Counted from the stretch's first letter, positions 27,111 to 36,647 are shown. The stretch: DNA of 64,000 nucleotides from Marinisporobacter balticus (GCF_004345705.1 NZ_SLWV01000012.1:40820-104819); one strand, 5' to 3'. The notes: a model not told the origin generated them from the sequence alone. Numbers and translations: made by a program.

Positions 27111-27965
27111 CTATTCGGCTACAATCGCCACTCCGAACCATTTCTCAGATATTTCTGTTGCTGTACCATCCTTCTTCATTTCATCTAATATTTTATCCAC
27201 TTCTTCAATAAAAGCAACCTCTTCTTTTCTAACTCCAACCCCATAACCTTCCTTTCCGAAATCTTCTTTTGCAACCTTATACGCGCCAGGTTTTTTTGAT
27301 ATATAATATCTTCCAACTACTTCATCGATTACTACTGCATCCACACGTTCTGCTTTTAGATCTAATAATGCTTCTGTATAATTTGAAAACTTTCTAACCT
27401 CTTTTGCCCCATTTACTGTTTCTATATCTGCATTTAATGCAGCTTCTCCGCTACTTCCTAATTGAACCGCTATAATTTCCCCAGCTAAATCTTTCTTTGT
27501 TTCAAGTTCTGAATTCGCATTTACAATAATGACTTGTTTATTCTCTAGATAAACTTTAGAAAATCCGATTTCTTTTTTTCTATCTTCTGTAATAGATAGA
27601 CCATTCCAAATCACATCAATATCCTTATTCTTTAAACTCAATATAACACCATCCCACTCAACTGGTTTTAATTCAAGTTCAACACCCATTCTTTTTGCAA
27701 CTTCTTTTGCTAAATCAATATCAAATCCTACAATTTCTCCTTTTTCATCTCTAAATCCCATTGGTGGAAAACTATCATCTAACCCTAATACAAGTTTTCC
27801 TTTTTCTTTGATTTCTTGTAAAGACTGGTCTCCTTCTGTAGCTGTTTCTTTAATTTCCTGTAAAGATTGATCTTCTTCTATCGCTGTTTCTTTTGCCCCA
27901 CATCCTGATAACAACATGGTTATCATCATCATTCCTATGAATAAAATTTTCATTTTCTTTTTCAT
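27111..27965 (-). CDS. Amino-acid ABC transporter binding lipoprotein 2
   Basis: The 284-residue precursor has a lipoprotein signal (lipobox LLSGC, lipidated C22) and an SBP_bac_3 domain starting GKLVLGLDDSFPPMGFRDEK. Between them is a linker in which 14 residues are repeated in tandem (26-39 and 40-53, ending DQSLQEIK). The start is ATG at 27965, preceded by GGGGGAG; an upstream frame is open but lacks a start signal. First gene of the transporter operon, directly downstream of the second LarA homologue, which has its own terminator. Confidence 0.92.
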   Translation of the reverse strand: MKKKMKILFIGMMMITMLLSGCGAKETAIEEDQSLQEIKETATEGDQSLQEIKEKGKLVLGLDDSFPPMGFRDEKGEIVGFDIDLAKEVAKRMGVELELKPVEWDGVILSLKNKDIDVIWNGLSITEDRKKEIGFSKVYLENKQVIIVNANSELETKKDLAGEIIAVQLGSSGEAALNADIETVNGAKEVRKFSNYTEALLDLKAERVDAVVIDEVVGRYYISKKPGAYKVAKEDFGKEGYGVGVRKEEVAFIEEVDKILDEMKKDGTATEISEKWFGVAIVAE

Positions 27966-28080
27966 CTGCTTCTCCCCCTCATTCGTTGTAATTTCTGTAC
28001 AGATGTTATTATACTTTAACGCACTAAATTTGTAAAGTATTGAATTTGGCATGCATTTTTCTCTTTCTAAAATTCAAAAA

Positions 28081-28111
28081 AATAGAAAGGCCGTTTAATA
28101 GCCTTTCTATT
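28081..28111 (-). terminator. Terminator of the second larA-like gene
   Basis: AATAGAAAGGC and GCCTTTCTATT form an 11-bp stem that overlaps the stop codon of the LarA homologue. Confidence 0.8.
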
Positions 28112-29399
28112 TTAAAAATTTGGGTAATGTATTGGCACCATAAGGCATTAAATATGTTTTAAGATCTTTCCCCTTTTCTTCATAGGCAATTTCAAGGGCT
28201 TTTTCAATCGTAGATACGACTTTCATATTTGCTTTTTCAACAAGCTTTTGATCCATATCTCCTACTAAAATAAATAAGAACTCTTGTGCAACTTCACTCA
28301 TAAAATACCCAATATATTTAGCAATAGAGTAATCTTCTCTGAGTGCCGTTTCTCTTTCTTCTACCGTATCATAATTTCGAATCATTTCTTGTACATGATC
28401 ATTTCCAAATCCTTCTGTACACTGACTTAAAATAATCATTGTACCACCTTTTTTCACTGCTTCTTTCGCATTTATCACTGTTTTACAAGTCTGATATAGA
28501 TTAATGTCTTTAGGATATCCTCCTGCTGTTGCAATCACCAAATCAGCTTTTTCTTCTATAGCTACCCCATCTATTTGATCTACTATTTTACACCCTGCTT
28601 CATGTGCTTTTATGTAATTTCCTGCTACAGCATGAGAAATTCTGCCTTCCTTATCCATAATCACATTAAACATGAATGTTGGTTTCACAAAGCTTGTAGC
28701 TTCTAACATATCTTGATGAAGCGGGTTGTTTTCAGTATATCCACTTTTCACAAGCGGATTACTGCCCTCTCCAGCATTTGGACTTAATGATAAAGCATGA
28801 TTTTTCATAATGCTTTCATAAGAGCATATCCCTGGTAAAACTGATTTTTTTCCTCCACCCCATCCTGCTAGAAGATGAAATACAATAGCTCCTGTCAAAA
28901 TAATATGATCGCATTCCAGCGCTTTTTTATTTACCATAACTGGTGTACCAAATCTTGTTTTTCCCAAATATGTTAAATTTTCCTCATCATGGCAGTTATG
29001 GTTTATAACTTCAAATCTTTCAGACAATTTTTCTCCTAACAATAATGTATGTTCTTCCTTTGTCTGTTCTCTATGAGAACCCGTTGCACTTATAAACAGT
29101 ATATCTTCATCCTTAACTCCACCATTATTTAGTTCTTCTACAATATATGGAAGGTACATACTCATCTTTTGCCACAATCTTGTTACATCTGAAATAACTA
29201 CACATACTTTCTCTCCTTGATGAACAAGCTGTTTTAATCTAGCACTTGCAATTGGATTTGCTAATGCGTCTATGATCACTTCTTCTTGGGTTTTACTTTT
29301 TTCTTTAGAACTATTACTTTCTATCACCTTTAATAAATTTTTCTTTGGTATTGATACATCTACTGTTCCTCTACCATATTTCATCTTTAGTGTATACAT
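28107..29399 (-). CDS. LarA-family nickel-pincer racemase homologue 2
   Basis: A 430-residue paralogue of the protein at 12496-13785, similar over its whole length. The LarA residues are kept one number higher: H109, H175, K185 (in GGGKKSVLPG) and H201. The two differ around the substrate pocket (WGGGKKS against FGGGRKS; RLWQKM against RAWQKM), so they may act on different 2-hydroxy acids. It lies between a threonine aldolase gene and an amino-acid transporter on the same strand. The ATG at 29399 follows GTGGAGG. The nickel-pincer synthesis genes are not in view. Confidence 0.9.
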   Translation of the reverse strand: MYTLKMKYGRGTVDVSIPKKNLLKVIESNSSKEKSKTQEEVIIDALANPIASARLKQLVHQGEKVCVVISDVTRLWQKMSMYLPYIVEELNNGGVKDEDILFISATGSHREQTKEEHTLLLGEKLSERFEVINHNCHDEENLTYLGKTRFGTPVMVNKKALECDHIILTGAIVFHLLAGWGGGKKSVLPGICSYESIMKNHALSLSPNAGEGSNPLVKSGYTENNPLHQDMLEATSFVKPTFMFNVIMDKEGRISHAVAGNYIKAHEAGCKIVDQIDGVAIEEKADLVIATAGGYPKDINLYQTCKTVINAKEAVKKGGTMIILSQCTEGFGNDHVQEMIRNYDTVEERETALREDYSIAKYIGYFMSEVAQEFLFILVGDMDQKLVEKANMKVVSTIEKALEIAYEEKGKDLKTYLMPYGANTLPKFLK

Positions 29400-29576
29400 A
29401 AAAACGCCTCCACGATATACATTTATTTAATATTCTGTTATATAATTTGTTATACATTGTATTGCGTATTGTTTTATATGTCAACTGTATTTTATTTTTT
29501 TGTAATTATATTCCCCATGATCTAACGTATTTTTTGTAATTTGGAGAAATGTTCTGATTTGTCAACAATTTGAGAA

Positions 29577-30611
29577 TTATTTGGATATAATCTCTTTTAT
29601 AGATTCAACAACATAATGCACGTCTTCCGTACTTACCCAATAATTTGTAACAAACCGCATCAATCCATCTTCAATCGGATTAATAATAATTCCTCTTTTA
29701 CCCATTTCATCGACGAATTTATCTGAATCATATCCTGTTTCATTCATTTCAAAGAAAATCATGTTAATATGTATATCATCAAGATAAACTTTTATACTAG
29801 GTATTTTTGATAACTCTTCGCCAAGTAATTTTGCATGATCATGATCTTCAATAAGTCTTTCTCTCATTTCTTTTAGTGCTACTAAACCTGCTGCTGCTAA
29901 AAATCCTGCTTGTCTTAAACCGCCACCCATTAACTTTCTTTTTTTCTTTGCCTTTTCGATAAATTTTTCACTTCCTGCAAGGATAGAACCGATGGGTGCA
30001 CAAAGTCCCTTTGAAAGACAGAAATTCACTGAATCACAATATTTTGTAATTTCTTCCACATTTACATTTAAATGAATCGCTGCATTAAATATCCTTGCGC
30101 CATCTAAATGAACAGGAACTTCTTTTTCTTTCGCAATTTCATAAATTTTATTCATATTTTCGATTGAGATAACACACCCATTAGAATGCGCATTTTCAAT
30201 ACAAATAAGTCCTGTAGATGGATAATGTATATCTTCCGCTTCTTTTCTTATCCTGCGATTAACTTCCTCGGGATTTAATGCACCTTTATCCGTAACTAAA
30301 GTTCTTAATTGTACCCCTGCAATCACAGAAGCAGCCCCTACTTCATGTACTACAATATGACAGTCATCCCCTAAAATGACTTCATCTCCTCGTTTACAAT
30401 GGGTGAAAAGCGCTAACTGATTGCCAAAGGTTCCACTCGGCACAAAAATGGCAGTTTCCTTCCCAACAAGCTTTGCTGCATATGCTTCAAGTTCTAAAAC
30501 CGTTGGATCATCTCCATAAACATCATCTCCAACAACAGCTGTATACATTGCATCTCTCATTTTTTGTGTAGGCTGTGTAATCGTATCACTTCTTAAGTCT
30601 ATTCTTTTCAT
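29577..30611 (-). CDS. ltaE: Low-specificity L-threonine aldolase
   Basis: The 344-residue protein is a fold-type I PLP enzyme of the beta-eliminating lyase family. It starts RIDLRSDTITQPTQKMRDAM, has the PLP Asp/Arg segment HLDGARIFNA (168-177) and the Schiff-base lysine K201 in CLSKGLCAPIGS. It splits L-threonine or L-allo-threonine to glycine and acetaldehyde. It is the first gene of the second amino-acid locus. The ATG at 30611 follows GAGGGGG. The exact amino-acid stereochemistry cannot be read. Confidence 0.93.
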   Translation of the reverse strand: MKRIDLRSDTITQPTQKMRDAMYTAVVGDDVYGDDPTVLELEAYAAKLVGKETAIFVPSGTFGNQLALFTHCKRGDEVILGDDCHIVVHEVGAASVIAGVQLRTLVTDKGALNPEEVNRRIRKEAEDIHYPSTGLICIENAHSNGCVISIENMNKIYEIAKEKEVPVHLDGARIFNAAIHLNVNVEEITKYCDSVNFCLSKGLCAPIGSILAGSEKFIEKAKKKRKLMGGGLRQAGFLAAAGLVALKEMRERLIEDHDHAKLLGEELSKIPSIKVYLDDIHINMIFFEMNETGYDSDKFVDEMGKRGIIINPIEDGLMRFVTNYWVSTEDVHYVVESIKEIISK

Positions 30612-30844
30612 TTAAATCCCCCTCATCTTATTATCAAATTGCATCAACTTCTTCTATTATATAGCATTCAGTAAATTTTGAAAATTAGACTTATGTATTT
30701 CTAATCCATAAATATTCATTTTTTTTAGATTTTCTAAATACATATGCCCATTCCTTTGATATAATATATAAAATACTTTTATATTTCATTTTAAAGTTGA
30801 AATCTATAAAAAAATAAATTTTTACCTTGTAAAGGAGTATAACT

Positions 30845-32455
30845 ATGTGTACTTTCATATTTGGTCATAAAAATCCAGATACAGATTCAGTCGTTTCAGC
30901 GATTGCATTTTCCTATTTAAAAAATCAATTAGGTGCTTCTACCACCCCTTGTGTGTTAGGTAATATCAATAAAGAATCAGAATATATACTAAATTACTTT
31001 AAATTGCCTACACCAAGTCTTATACAAAATGTAAAAACCCAAGTGAAAGATTTAAACTTTGATACAGCGCACGGGGTTACACCAGACTCTTCCATATTAA
31101 ATGCCTACAAGTTAATGTCTAATAGCAGTCAAAGAACCCTTCCTGTTATGGATACAGATCATAAATTATTAGGCATCCTCACCATGAGAGATATTGCCAT
31201 GGGTTTAATTACAGGAGATTTTTATCATCTTCATACATCCCTTTCAAATATTGTTGAAGCGTTAAATGGGAAAATATTAGTAGGAGAGAACTTCATGGTA
31301 GAGGGAAAAATTTCAGTAATTGCTTTCTTTTATAAGACCATTGAAGGATCTTTAGACCAAAACAAAATTATCATTGTAGGAGATCGTTATGATGTGATTG
31401 AACATGCCATTCATTCAAAAGTAAAATTAATTATTGTAACAGGAGGAAAAGAAATTCCTGCCAATTGTTTAAGTCTTGCAAAAGAAAAAGGTATTCCTAT
31501 CATCTCTGTCCCAACGGATACATACACTACATCAAAACTCATCCATCAATGTAATGATGTATCCTCTATTATGAAAGGGAGAGATATTATAAAATTTAAT
31601 CAAAATGAATATTTAGAAGATATAAAGGAAGAAATTATTAATACCAACCATATAAATTATCCTATTGTAGATGATAAAAACACATTTTTAGGATTTATAA
31701 ACCGCAAACACATCTTAAAACCTAGTAAAAAGAAAGTCATTCTTGTAGACCATAATGAATATAGTCAAAGCGCAGAGGGTTTACATGAAGCCGAAATCCT
31801 AGAAATTATTGATCATCACAAATTAGGAGATATTTGTACAACACGGCCTATAAATTTTAGGAATATGCCTGTAGGAAGTACTTGTACCATTGTGTATCAA
31901 ATATTTAAAGAACAAAACATGCCTATTGATTATGAAATTGCAGGTTTGCTTCTATCTGGTATTTTATCTGATACTTTATTTTTTAAATCTCCTACAACTA
32001 CAAACTTAGATCAAGAATGTGTAGAAGCATTAAATGCTATTTTGAACCTAGATTTAGATACTTTCGCAATAGAAATGTTTAAAGCAGGAACCTCTCTTGA
32101 CGGTCAAAGCATAGAGGAAATTTTTTACAAAGATTTTAAAGAATTTGTTTTAGAGGGTTATAAAATTGGAATCGGCCAAGTATTTACTTTAAATATTGAT
32201 GATGTATTAAACAGAAAAGATGCATTTATTGATTATATGGATACATTGCATCATAACAAAGACTATTTCTTAACATTGCTACTTATTACGGATTTATTAA
32301 AAGAAGGTTCTTATTTATTATTTAGATGTAATAGTAACCACTTTATTTCTACAGCATTTCAGGTAGAATCCAAGCAAGGTGTATTCGCTCAAAATATTCT
32401 TTCTAGAAAGAAACAGGTTCTTCCAAAACTCTCCGAAGTCTTAAATACCTTATAA
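30845..32455 (+). CDS. Manganese-dependent inorganic pyrophosphatase with CBS and DRTGG domains
   Basis: The 536-residue protein is a family II pyrophosphatase: the N-terminal DHH part has H8, D12 and D14 (GHKNPDTDSV) and IDHHKLG, then the DHHA2 C-terminal domain (about 420-536). A regulatory insert (about 65-290) carries a CBS-like pair and DRTGG domain (VIAFFYK, IIVGDRYDV). In related Clostridia such CBS pyrophosphatases are inhibited by AMP or ADP and activated by ATP or diadenosine polyphosphates. Cytoplasmic. ATG at 30845 follows AAAGGAG. Confidence 0.93.
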   Translation: MCTFIFGHKNPDTDSVVSAIAFSYLKNQLGASTTPCVLGNINKESEYILNYFKLPTPSLIQNVKTQVKDLNFDTAHGVTPDSSILNAYKLMSNSSQRTLPVMDTDHKLLGILTMRDIAMGLITGDFYHLHTSLSNIVEALNGKILVGENFMVEGKISVIAFFYKTIEGSLDQNKIIIVGDRYDVIEHAIHSKVKLIIVTGGKEIPANCLSLAKEKGIPIISVPTDTYTTSKLIHQCNDVSSIMKGRDIIKFNQNEYLEDIKEEIINTNHINYPIVDDKNTFLGFINRKHILKPSKKKVILVDHNEYSQSAEGLHEAEILEIIDHHKLGDICTTRPINFRNMPVGSTCTIVYQIFKEQNMPIDYEIAGLLLSGILSDTLFFKSPTTTNLDQECVEALNAILNLDLDTFAIEMFKAGTSLDGQSIEEIFYKDFKEFVLEGYKIGIGQVFTLNIDDVLNRKDAFIDYMDTLHHNKDYFLTLLLITDLLKEGSYLLFRCNSNHFISTAFQVESKQGVFAQNILSRKKQVLPKLSEVLNTL

Positions 32456-32459
32456 AAAT

Positions 32460-32510
32460 CGGCATGCTGCTATCGCAGCTGCTCATTTCGCCAACAAAAT
32501 TTCAAAAAGA
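32460..32510 (+). repeat. Dispersed repeat with hairpin, copy 1
   Basis: The stretch from GCATGCTGCTATCGCAGC to TCATTTCGCCAACAAAATTT is shared with 40330-40375. It starts with a GCTGC/GCAGC hairpin and then runs through the invariant 20 bases. Confidence 0.65.
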
Positions 32511-32531
32511 ACTTTAAAATTTTTGTTGTTC

Positions 32532-32563
32532 AAAAAAGCTACGAATCATTCGCAGCTTTTTTT
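32532..32563. terminator. Terminator hairpin
   Basis: AAAAAAGCT-A-CGAAT and ATTCG-C-AGCTTTTTTT pair with one mismatch; it lies between the convergent pyrophosphatase and asnA genes. Confidence 0.65.
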
Positions 32564-32568
32564 ATGCC

Positions 32569-33579
32569 TTATAATAAGTGAATATTTGCTTTTTCACATG
32601 CATCCATCATATCTTGCGTCCATATTGCTGCTTGTACCTCACCAATATGTGCCTTTTGTAAGAAGAACATACAAATTCTAGATTGTCCAATTCCTCCACC
32701 AATTGTAAGGGGTAATGTTTGATCTAATAATAATTTGTGATACGGCAATTCTTTACGATCTTCACATTCTGCAATCTTTAACTGTCTCTCTAAAGATTCT
32801 TTATCTACACGAATTCCCATTGAAGACAATTCAAAAGCAATTTCTAGTACTGGGTTCCAAAAAATGATATCTCCATTTAATTCCCAGTCATCATAGTCTG
32901 GGGCTCTACCATCATGTTTTTCTCCTGATTTTAAAGCGCCACCAATTTTCATAATAAATACAGCACCTTTTTCTTTGGCAATTGCATTTTCTCTTTCTTT
33001 TGGAGAAAATCCTGGGTACATATCTTCTAATTCTTGTGTAGTAATAAAACTAATCTCCTCTGGTAAAAAAGCTTCATAAACTTTATATAAGCTACTAACA
33101 TAGCTTTCTGTACTCTTAAATACGCTATATAGTTCTTTTACAATACTTTTTAGATTTTCTATATTTCTATCTTCTTTTGCAATTACTTTTTCCCAATCCC
33201 ATTGATCTACATAAATAGAATGTAAGTTGTCTAAATCTTCATCACGACGAATCGCATTCATATCTGTATATAAACCTTCTCCGTATTTAAACCCATATCT
33301 ATAAAGGGCCATACGCTTCCATTTTGCGAGCGAATGTACAACTTCAACTACTTTTCCACCTATTCCTTTTACATCAAAAGCTACAGGTCTTTCTACCCCA
33401 TTTAAGTTATCATTCATACCCGTCTCAGGTATTACAAATAATGGTGCAGATACTCTTGACAAATTAAGTGCTTCCGCCAATGTTGTTTCAAAATAATCCT
33501 TTACCTCTTTAATCGCTACTTCCGTTTCTCTTATATCCAATTTGGGATCATATCCTCTCGGGATCATTAATTTTTCCAT
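32569..33579 (-). CDS. asnA: Aspartate-ammonia ligase
   Basis: The 336-residue protein is AsnA, a class II tRNA-synthetase-like enzyme that makes asparagine from aspartate, ammonia and ATP. SRVSAPLFV (motif-1 region), AVKWKRMAL-like SLAKWKRMALYRYGF, YVDQWDWEK and the C-terminal GGGIGQSRICMFFL are clear. Length is typical. The gene is preceded by a T-box leader (33681-33965) with a perfect promoter, so it is controlled by uncharged tRNA-Asn. RBS TTAGGAGG. Confidence 0.97.
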   Translation of the reverse strand: MEKLMIPRGYDPKLDIRETEVAIKEVKDYFETTLAEALNLSRVSAPLFVIPETGMNDNLNGVERPVAFDVKGIGGKVVEVVHSLAKWKRMALYRYGFKYGEGLYTDMNAIRRDEDLDNLHSIYVDQWDWEKVIAKEDRNIENLKSIVKELYSVFKSTESYVSSLYKVYEAFLPEEISFITTQELEDMYPGFSPKERENAIAKEKGAVFIMKIGGALKSGEKHDGRAPDYDDWELNGDIIFWNPVLEIAFELSSMGIRVDKESLERQLKIAECEDRKELPYHKLLLDQTLPLTIGGGIGQSRICMFFLQKAHIGEVQAAIWTQDMMDACEKANIHLL

Positions 33580-33680
33580 ATCTATTCCTCCTAATTTTTA
33601 ATTTAAAAATAGCATATTTCTTTGTTTGGTTTACTTATTATAAAAATTCGCATGGCCATGCTACATTTTTAAAAATAAAA

Positions 33681-33965
33681 AAACCCTTCATTCCCTGTGA
33701 AGGGACGAAAGGTTATATTTCCGCGTTACCACCCTGATTAGCTTAAGTGCTCACTCATATCAGTACAGAATAAATATTCGATACTGTCCAACAAATAACG
33801 GTTTGGCTCCGTCTAAGTCTACTCTCCTTACGGATTTTGGTTAGAAACTCCAAGATGTTCTTCAAAATAGGCTTCGTATTGGTCTCTCACCTTCACCAAT
33901 TCGCTGAAACTACTTCCTAAATTTACTCTTCTCATCACAGTTTTTGTTTTGCTTTTGAATTATTA
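33681..33965 (-). promoter_or_regulatory. T-box leader of asnA
   Basis: The minus-strand leader has the T-box sequence AGGGTGGTAACGCGG (33721-33735, with flanks), a terminator stem CCCTTCA/TGAAGGG followed by T7 (33681-33704), and an upstream stem I. A candidate Asn specifier AAC lies in GAAGAACATC within stem I. Such leaders bind tRNA and allow read-through only when it is uncharged. Confidence 0.93.
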
Positions 33966-33971
33966 TAATTG

Positions 33972-34000
33972 ATTATACGCAACAAATTACAAAATGTCAA
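33972..34000 (-). promoter_or_regulatory. Sigma-A promoter of the asnA T-box transcript
   Basis: On the minus strand TTGACA (34000-33995) and TATAAT (33977-33972) are both perfect, with a 17-base spacer. Confidence 0.9.
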
Positions 34001-34251
34001 CAATTTTTTGAATGAATTAAATTTGAATATAATTCCATATTCTTTTGCATCATGAATATCCTCGCAATAGAAGCCCTTTGTTTTTGTATTATCAAATATT
34101 CTCTTACGTCTTCCATACCTTGTAATATATTATAACACACCTAATGGATTTAAAAATTATTATCGTCTGATTTACCTTTTTCAAAGGGATTCTTATTTTA
34201 AAAATACGCTTAAATTTAAGCCTTTCACCCCCCAATTTTTTTGCTGAATTA

Positions 34252-34280
34252 TTGATATTTTTAACATTATATGCTATAAT
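34252..34280 (+). promoter_or_regulatory. Sigma-A promoter of the cold shock gene
   Basis: TTGATA at 34252-34257 and TATAAT at 34275-34280, spacer 17 bases. The transcript would have a leader of only about 35 bases. Confidence 0.75.
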
Positions 34281-34320
34281 CATTATCGAAAATAAAATTT
34301 AATTTTTGGAGGGTTTTTAA

Positions 34321-34521
34321 ATGAAAACAGGTACAGTTAAATGGTTTAATGCAGAAAAAGGTTTTGGATTTATCTCTGTAGAAGGTGAAGATGATGTATT
34401 CGTACATTTCTCAGCAATCCAAAGCGAAGGTTTCAAATCTTTAGAAGAAGGTCAACAAGTTGAATTCGAAATCACTGAAGGAAACAGAGGTCCTCAAGCA
34501 AGCAACGTAGTTAAGCTTTAA
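34321..34521 (+). CDS. csp: Cold shock protein (Csp family)
   Basis: The 66-residue protein is a single cold shock domain with RNP1 KGFGFISVEG and RNP2 VFVHFSAI, ending GPQASNVVKL. It binds single-stranded RNA and DNA and acts as RNA chaperone. ATG follows TGGAGGG. It is monocistronic, with its own promoter (34252-34280) and a terminator at 34615-34642. Confidence 0.97.
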   Translation: MKTGTVKWFNAEKGFGFISVEGEDDVFVHFSAIQSEGFKSLEEGQQVEFEITEGNRGPQASNVVKL

Positions 34522-34614
34522 TTTTGAAATTTTATTTTAATATATAGTAAATACGATAACTATTTCTGAAAGATAATAGCTTTCTATTTGAATATATCAT
34601 TAAGATAAAAAAGA

Positions 34615-34642
34615 AAAAAGGTTATTGAAGTGGTCAATAACC
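34615..34642. terminator. Terminator hairpin
   Basis: GGTTATTG and CAATAACC pair with A-run and T-run flanks, between the csp gene and the convergent AEC transporter gene. Confidence 0.8.
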
Positions 34643-34679
34643 CTTTTTCTTTTTTTTTATCAAACTCTCTTCGCCTAAT

Positions 34680-35609
34680 TTATAGTAGAAATGAATAGAT
34701 AGGAATAATCAGTATACTTAAAACAGTTGAAAACCCTACCATAATGGCAGCATATTCTGCATTTACTTCATAGAATTCAGAAACCAATGCAGCTTGCGTT
34801 ATGATTGGCATTATAGCTTCTATAATGAAAACATTTTTTAATAAATTTGGGAATTCAAACAATTTCAAGCACATAAACATAATCAACGGGGCGATTACAA
34901 ATCTTCCAATTAATACGAAGTAGCTACAACGATCTAGTTTAATTTGCTTAAAATCAATTGAATAGATTACAGTTCCTATAAAAAACATAGATAAAGGCGT
35001 CGTTAAATTTCCAATATATTGAAATGGATTTATAATAAAAGCAGGCAAATTGATTTCCAGTAATACGAGCATAATCCCTACAATAAATCCCATAAATGGC
35101 GGTGAAAAAATTTTTTTAAGCGATTCAATCCCTGAAATTTTTTTACGGTTTTTTCCGTTACTATTTCTGATACTATTTACCCCTAAAGTCCAAAACAAAC
35201 TTGTATTGGCAATATAATAAAGAAATACATAGGTCGCACTTTCCTCACCAAATAATGAAATATTTACAGGTAACCCAATAAATATGGCATTAGCGAAAGT
35301 AATCATTGTACAAAATATTCCTCTTTTATCTTCGTCGATTTTTAAGATTTTTGAAATGCAAATAGCCATCAAATAGGTAGCTATAATACTTGCAAAAGCT
35401 ATGATTATTCCGTTCAAGGAATGAAATAGCTTTTCTTTACTGAACCGCATAGGAATATTTACAACCATCATGAGTGGCAATGAAACATTTATAACAAGTT
35501 TAGAAAAAAGCTTACTGGTTTCTTTATTTAAAAAACCTTTTTTTGTTAGAATAAAACCTGTGCCGATCATAATAAAAATTGTTAAAACACTATTAAAACT
35601 ATTTAACAT
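34680..35609 (-). CDS. AEC (auxin efflux carrier-like) transporter
   Basis: The 309-residue protein has about ten hydrophobic helices in two halves (first half begins FNSVLTIFIMIGTGFILTKK; second half has PFMGFIVGIMLVLLEINLPA and LTTPLSMFFIGTVIY). This is the AEC/Mem_trans family, which in bacteria carries malate, malonate or other dicarboxylates. The substrate is not clear. The gene is single. RBS AAAGGCAGG is weak. Confidence 0.88.
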   Translation of the reverse strand: MLNSFNSVLTIFIMIGTGFILTKKGFLNKETSKLFSKLVINVSLPLMMVVNIPMRFSKEKLFHSLNGIIIAFASIIATYLMAICISKILKIDEDKRGIFCTMITFANAIFIGLPVNISLFGEESATYVFLYYIANTSLFWTLGVNSIRNSNGKNRKKISGIESLKKIFSPPFMGFIVGIMLVLLEINLPAFIINPFQYIGNLTTPLSMFFIGTVIYSIDFKQIKLDRCSYFVLIGRFVIAPLIMFMCLKLFEFPNLLKNVFIIEAIMPIITQAALVSEFYEVNAEYAAIMVGFSTVLSILIIPIYSFLL

Positions 35610-35705
35610 GGGATATCCTGCCTTTCTAGATTATAAAATTTATGTCTCTTTATCCAAAACATTCCAAAGCTTATCGTATCATAGATTTAGCGTATAGTAA
35701 AACAA

Positions 35706-35746
35706 AAAAACTACTCCTTTTTATTTTCCTTTCGGAGTAGCTTTTT
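35706..35746. terminator. Terminator hairpin
   Basis: AAAAACTACTCC and GGAGTAGCTTTTT pair around a long loop, downstream of the DMT transporter pair. Confidence 0.65.
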
Positions 35747-35767
35747 ATTTACAAAATGAATCTTTTC

Positions 35768-36211
35768 TTATGCCATGTCTTCTTTATATTTCTTATCCAC
35801 CCTAGCATTATATAATAATCCTACAAGGAACAAGCAGCCCCCTATTATTTTCCCTTTTGAAAAAATATCTAAATAAAAATAATCAATCACAGCACTTGTT
35901 AAAATTTGACCAATAAAAGGCACTATGACAATATATACAGCTGGAATTTTTGGGACTGTAATATTCAATAGAAAAATGGTTCCTAGACCAATAAAACCCC
36001 CTAAAAAATAATACACTGGCGTTGCAATCAATATTTCAATGGAAAGCATATGCTCTCTCGTGATAAAGCAAAGTAAAATAGAAACGATAGATGCCATAAA
36101 ATAGTTTATCATCACATCATTGACAACCCCAATTTTTTGACTAAGTTTCCCATTTAATATAGTCGCTACCACAATTGCAACCCCTATTAAAACTGCTAAT
36201 ATGATATACAT
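35768..36211 (-). CDS. YdcZ/DUF606-type membrane protein, second half of a pair
   Basis: The 147-residue protein has about four or five membrane helices with the pattern of YdcZ (DUF606) members of the drug/metabolite transporter superfamily (IPAVYIVIVPFIGQILTSAV). The start is ATG at 36211, with AAAGGGG before it; the frame is open upstream but overlaps the partner gene. It lies 13 bases after its partner (36225-36647); two half-size proteins together would make a full-size transporter. Confidence 0.82.
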   Translation of the reverse strand: MYIILAVLIGVAIVVATILNGKLSQKIGVVNDVMINYFMASIVSILLCFITREHMLSIEILIATPVYYFLGGFIGLGTIFLLNITVPKIPAVYIVIVPFIGQILTSAVIDYFYLDIFSKGKIIGGCLFLVGLLYNARVDKKYKEDMA

Positions 36212-36224
36212 AGGATTCCCCTTT

Positions 36225-36647
36225 CTATAAAAACAGCATGGCAAACATGCCTACTAAAATAATTGAAAACCCAACCAATTTTTCTTTTTTAAACCTTTTC
36301 ACTTCCATCTCAAACAATCCATAATGATCAATCAAATTTGAAACGATTAATTGCCCAAACAAACTAATCCCAACGACTAAGGTAATACCTAATTTAGGAA
36401 TACAAATATTATTGAGTAATACAATCAAAGCACTCAATATTCCTGGTAGAAAAAACATCTTTGGGATTTCATTTAACTTCACCCATTGATTCTTTCTAAT
36501 TACAGCTATCATGCATATCAATAAAAGTCCAATCAAATGAAAAATCAAATTACTATAATAAGGGCCTATTACCCCCCCAAGCATACCATTTAAAAAAAGC
36601 ATCATAGCAAGTAATACTCCTGATTTTAACGCTAACCCTTTATACAT
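36225..36647 (-). CDS. YdcZ/DUF606-type membrane protein, first half of a pair
   Basis: The 140-residue protein has about four to five helices (GVLLAMMLFLNGMLGGVIGP, LVVGISLFGQLIVSNLIDHY) and is homologous to the downstream protein. The FGQLIVSNLIDHYG segment is the same element as FIGQILTSAVIDYF in its partner. Paired short DMT proteins usually work as heterodimers. It diverges from the Crp/Fnr-type regulator, with a 16-bp palindrome between them. Confidence 0.82.
   Translation of the reverse strand: MYKGLALKSGVLLAMMLFLNGMLGGVIGPYYSNLIFHLIGLLLICMIAVIRKNQWVKLNEIPKMFFLPGILSALIVLLNNICIPKLGITLVVGISLFGQLIVSNLIDHYGLFEMEVKRFKKEKLVGFSIILVGMFAMLFL

Noticed and set aside
33997..34116. Minus-strand frame of 39 codons (MEDVREYLII...) upstream of the asnA T-box
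   Set aside because: No clear ribosome binding site and it overlaps the -35 box of the asnA promoter; possible but not supported.
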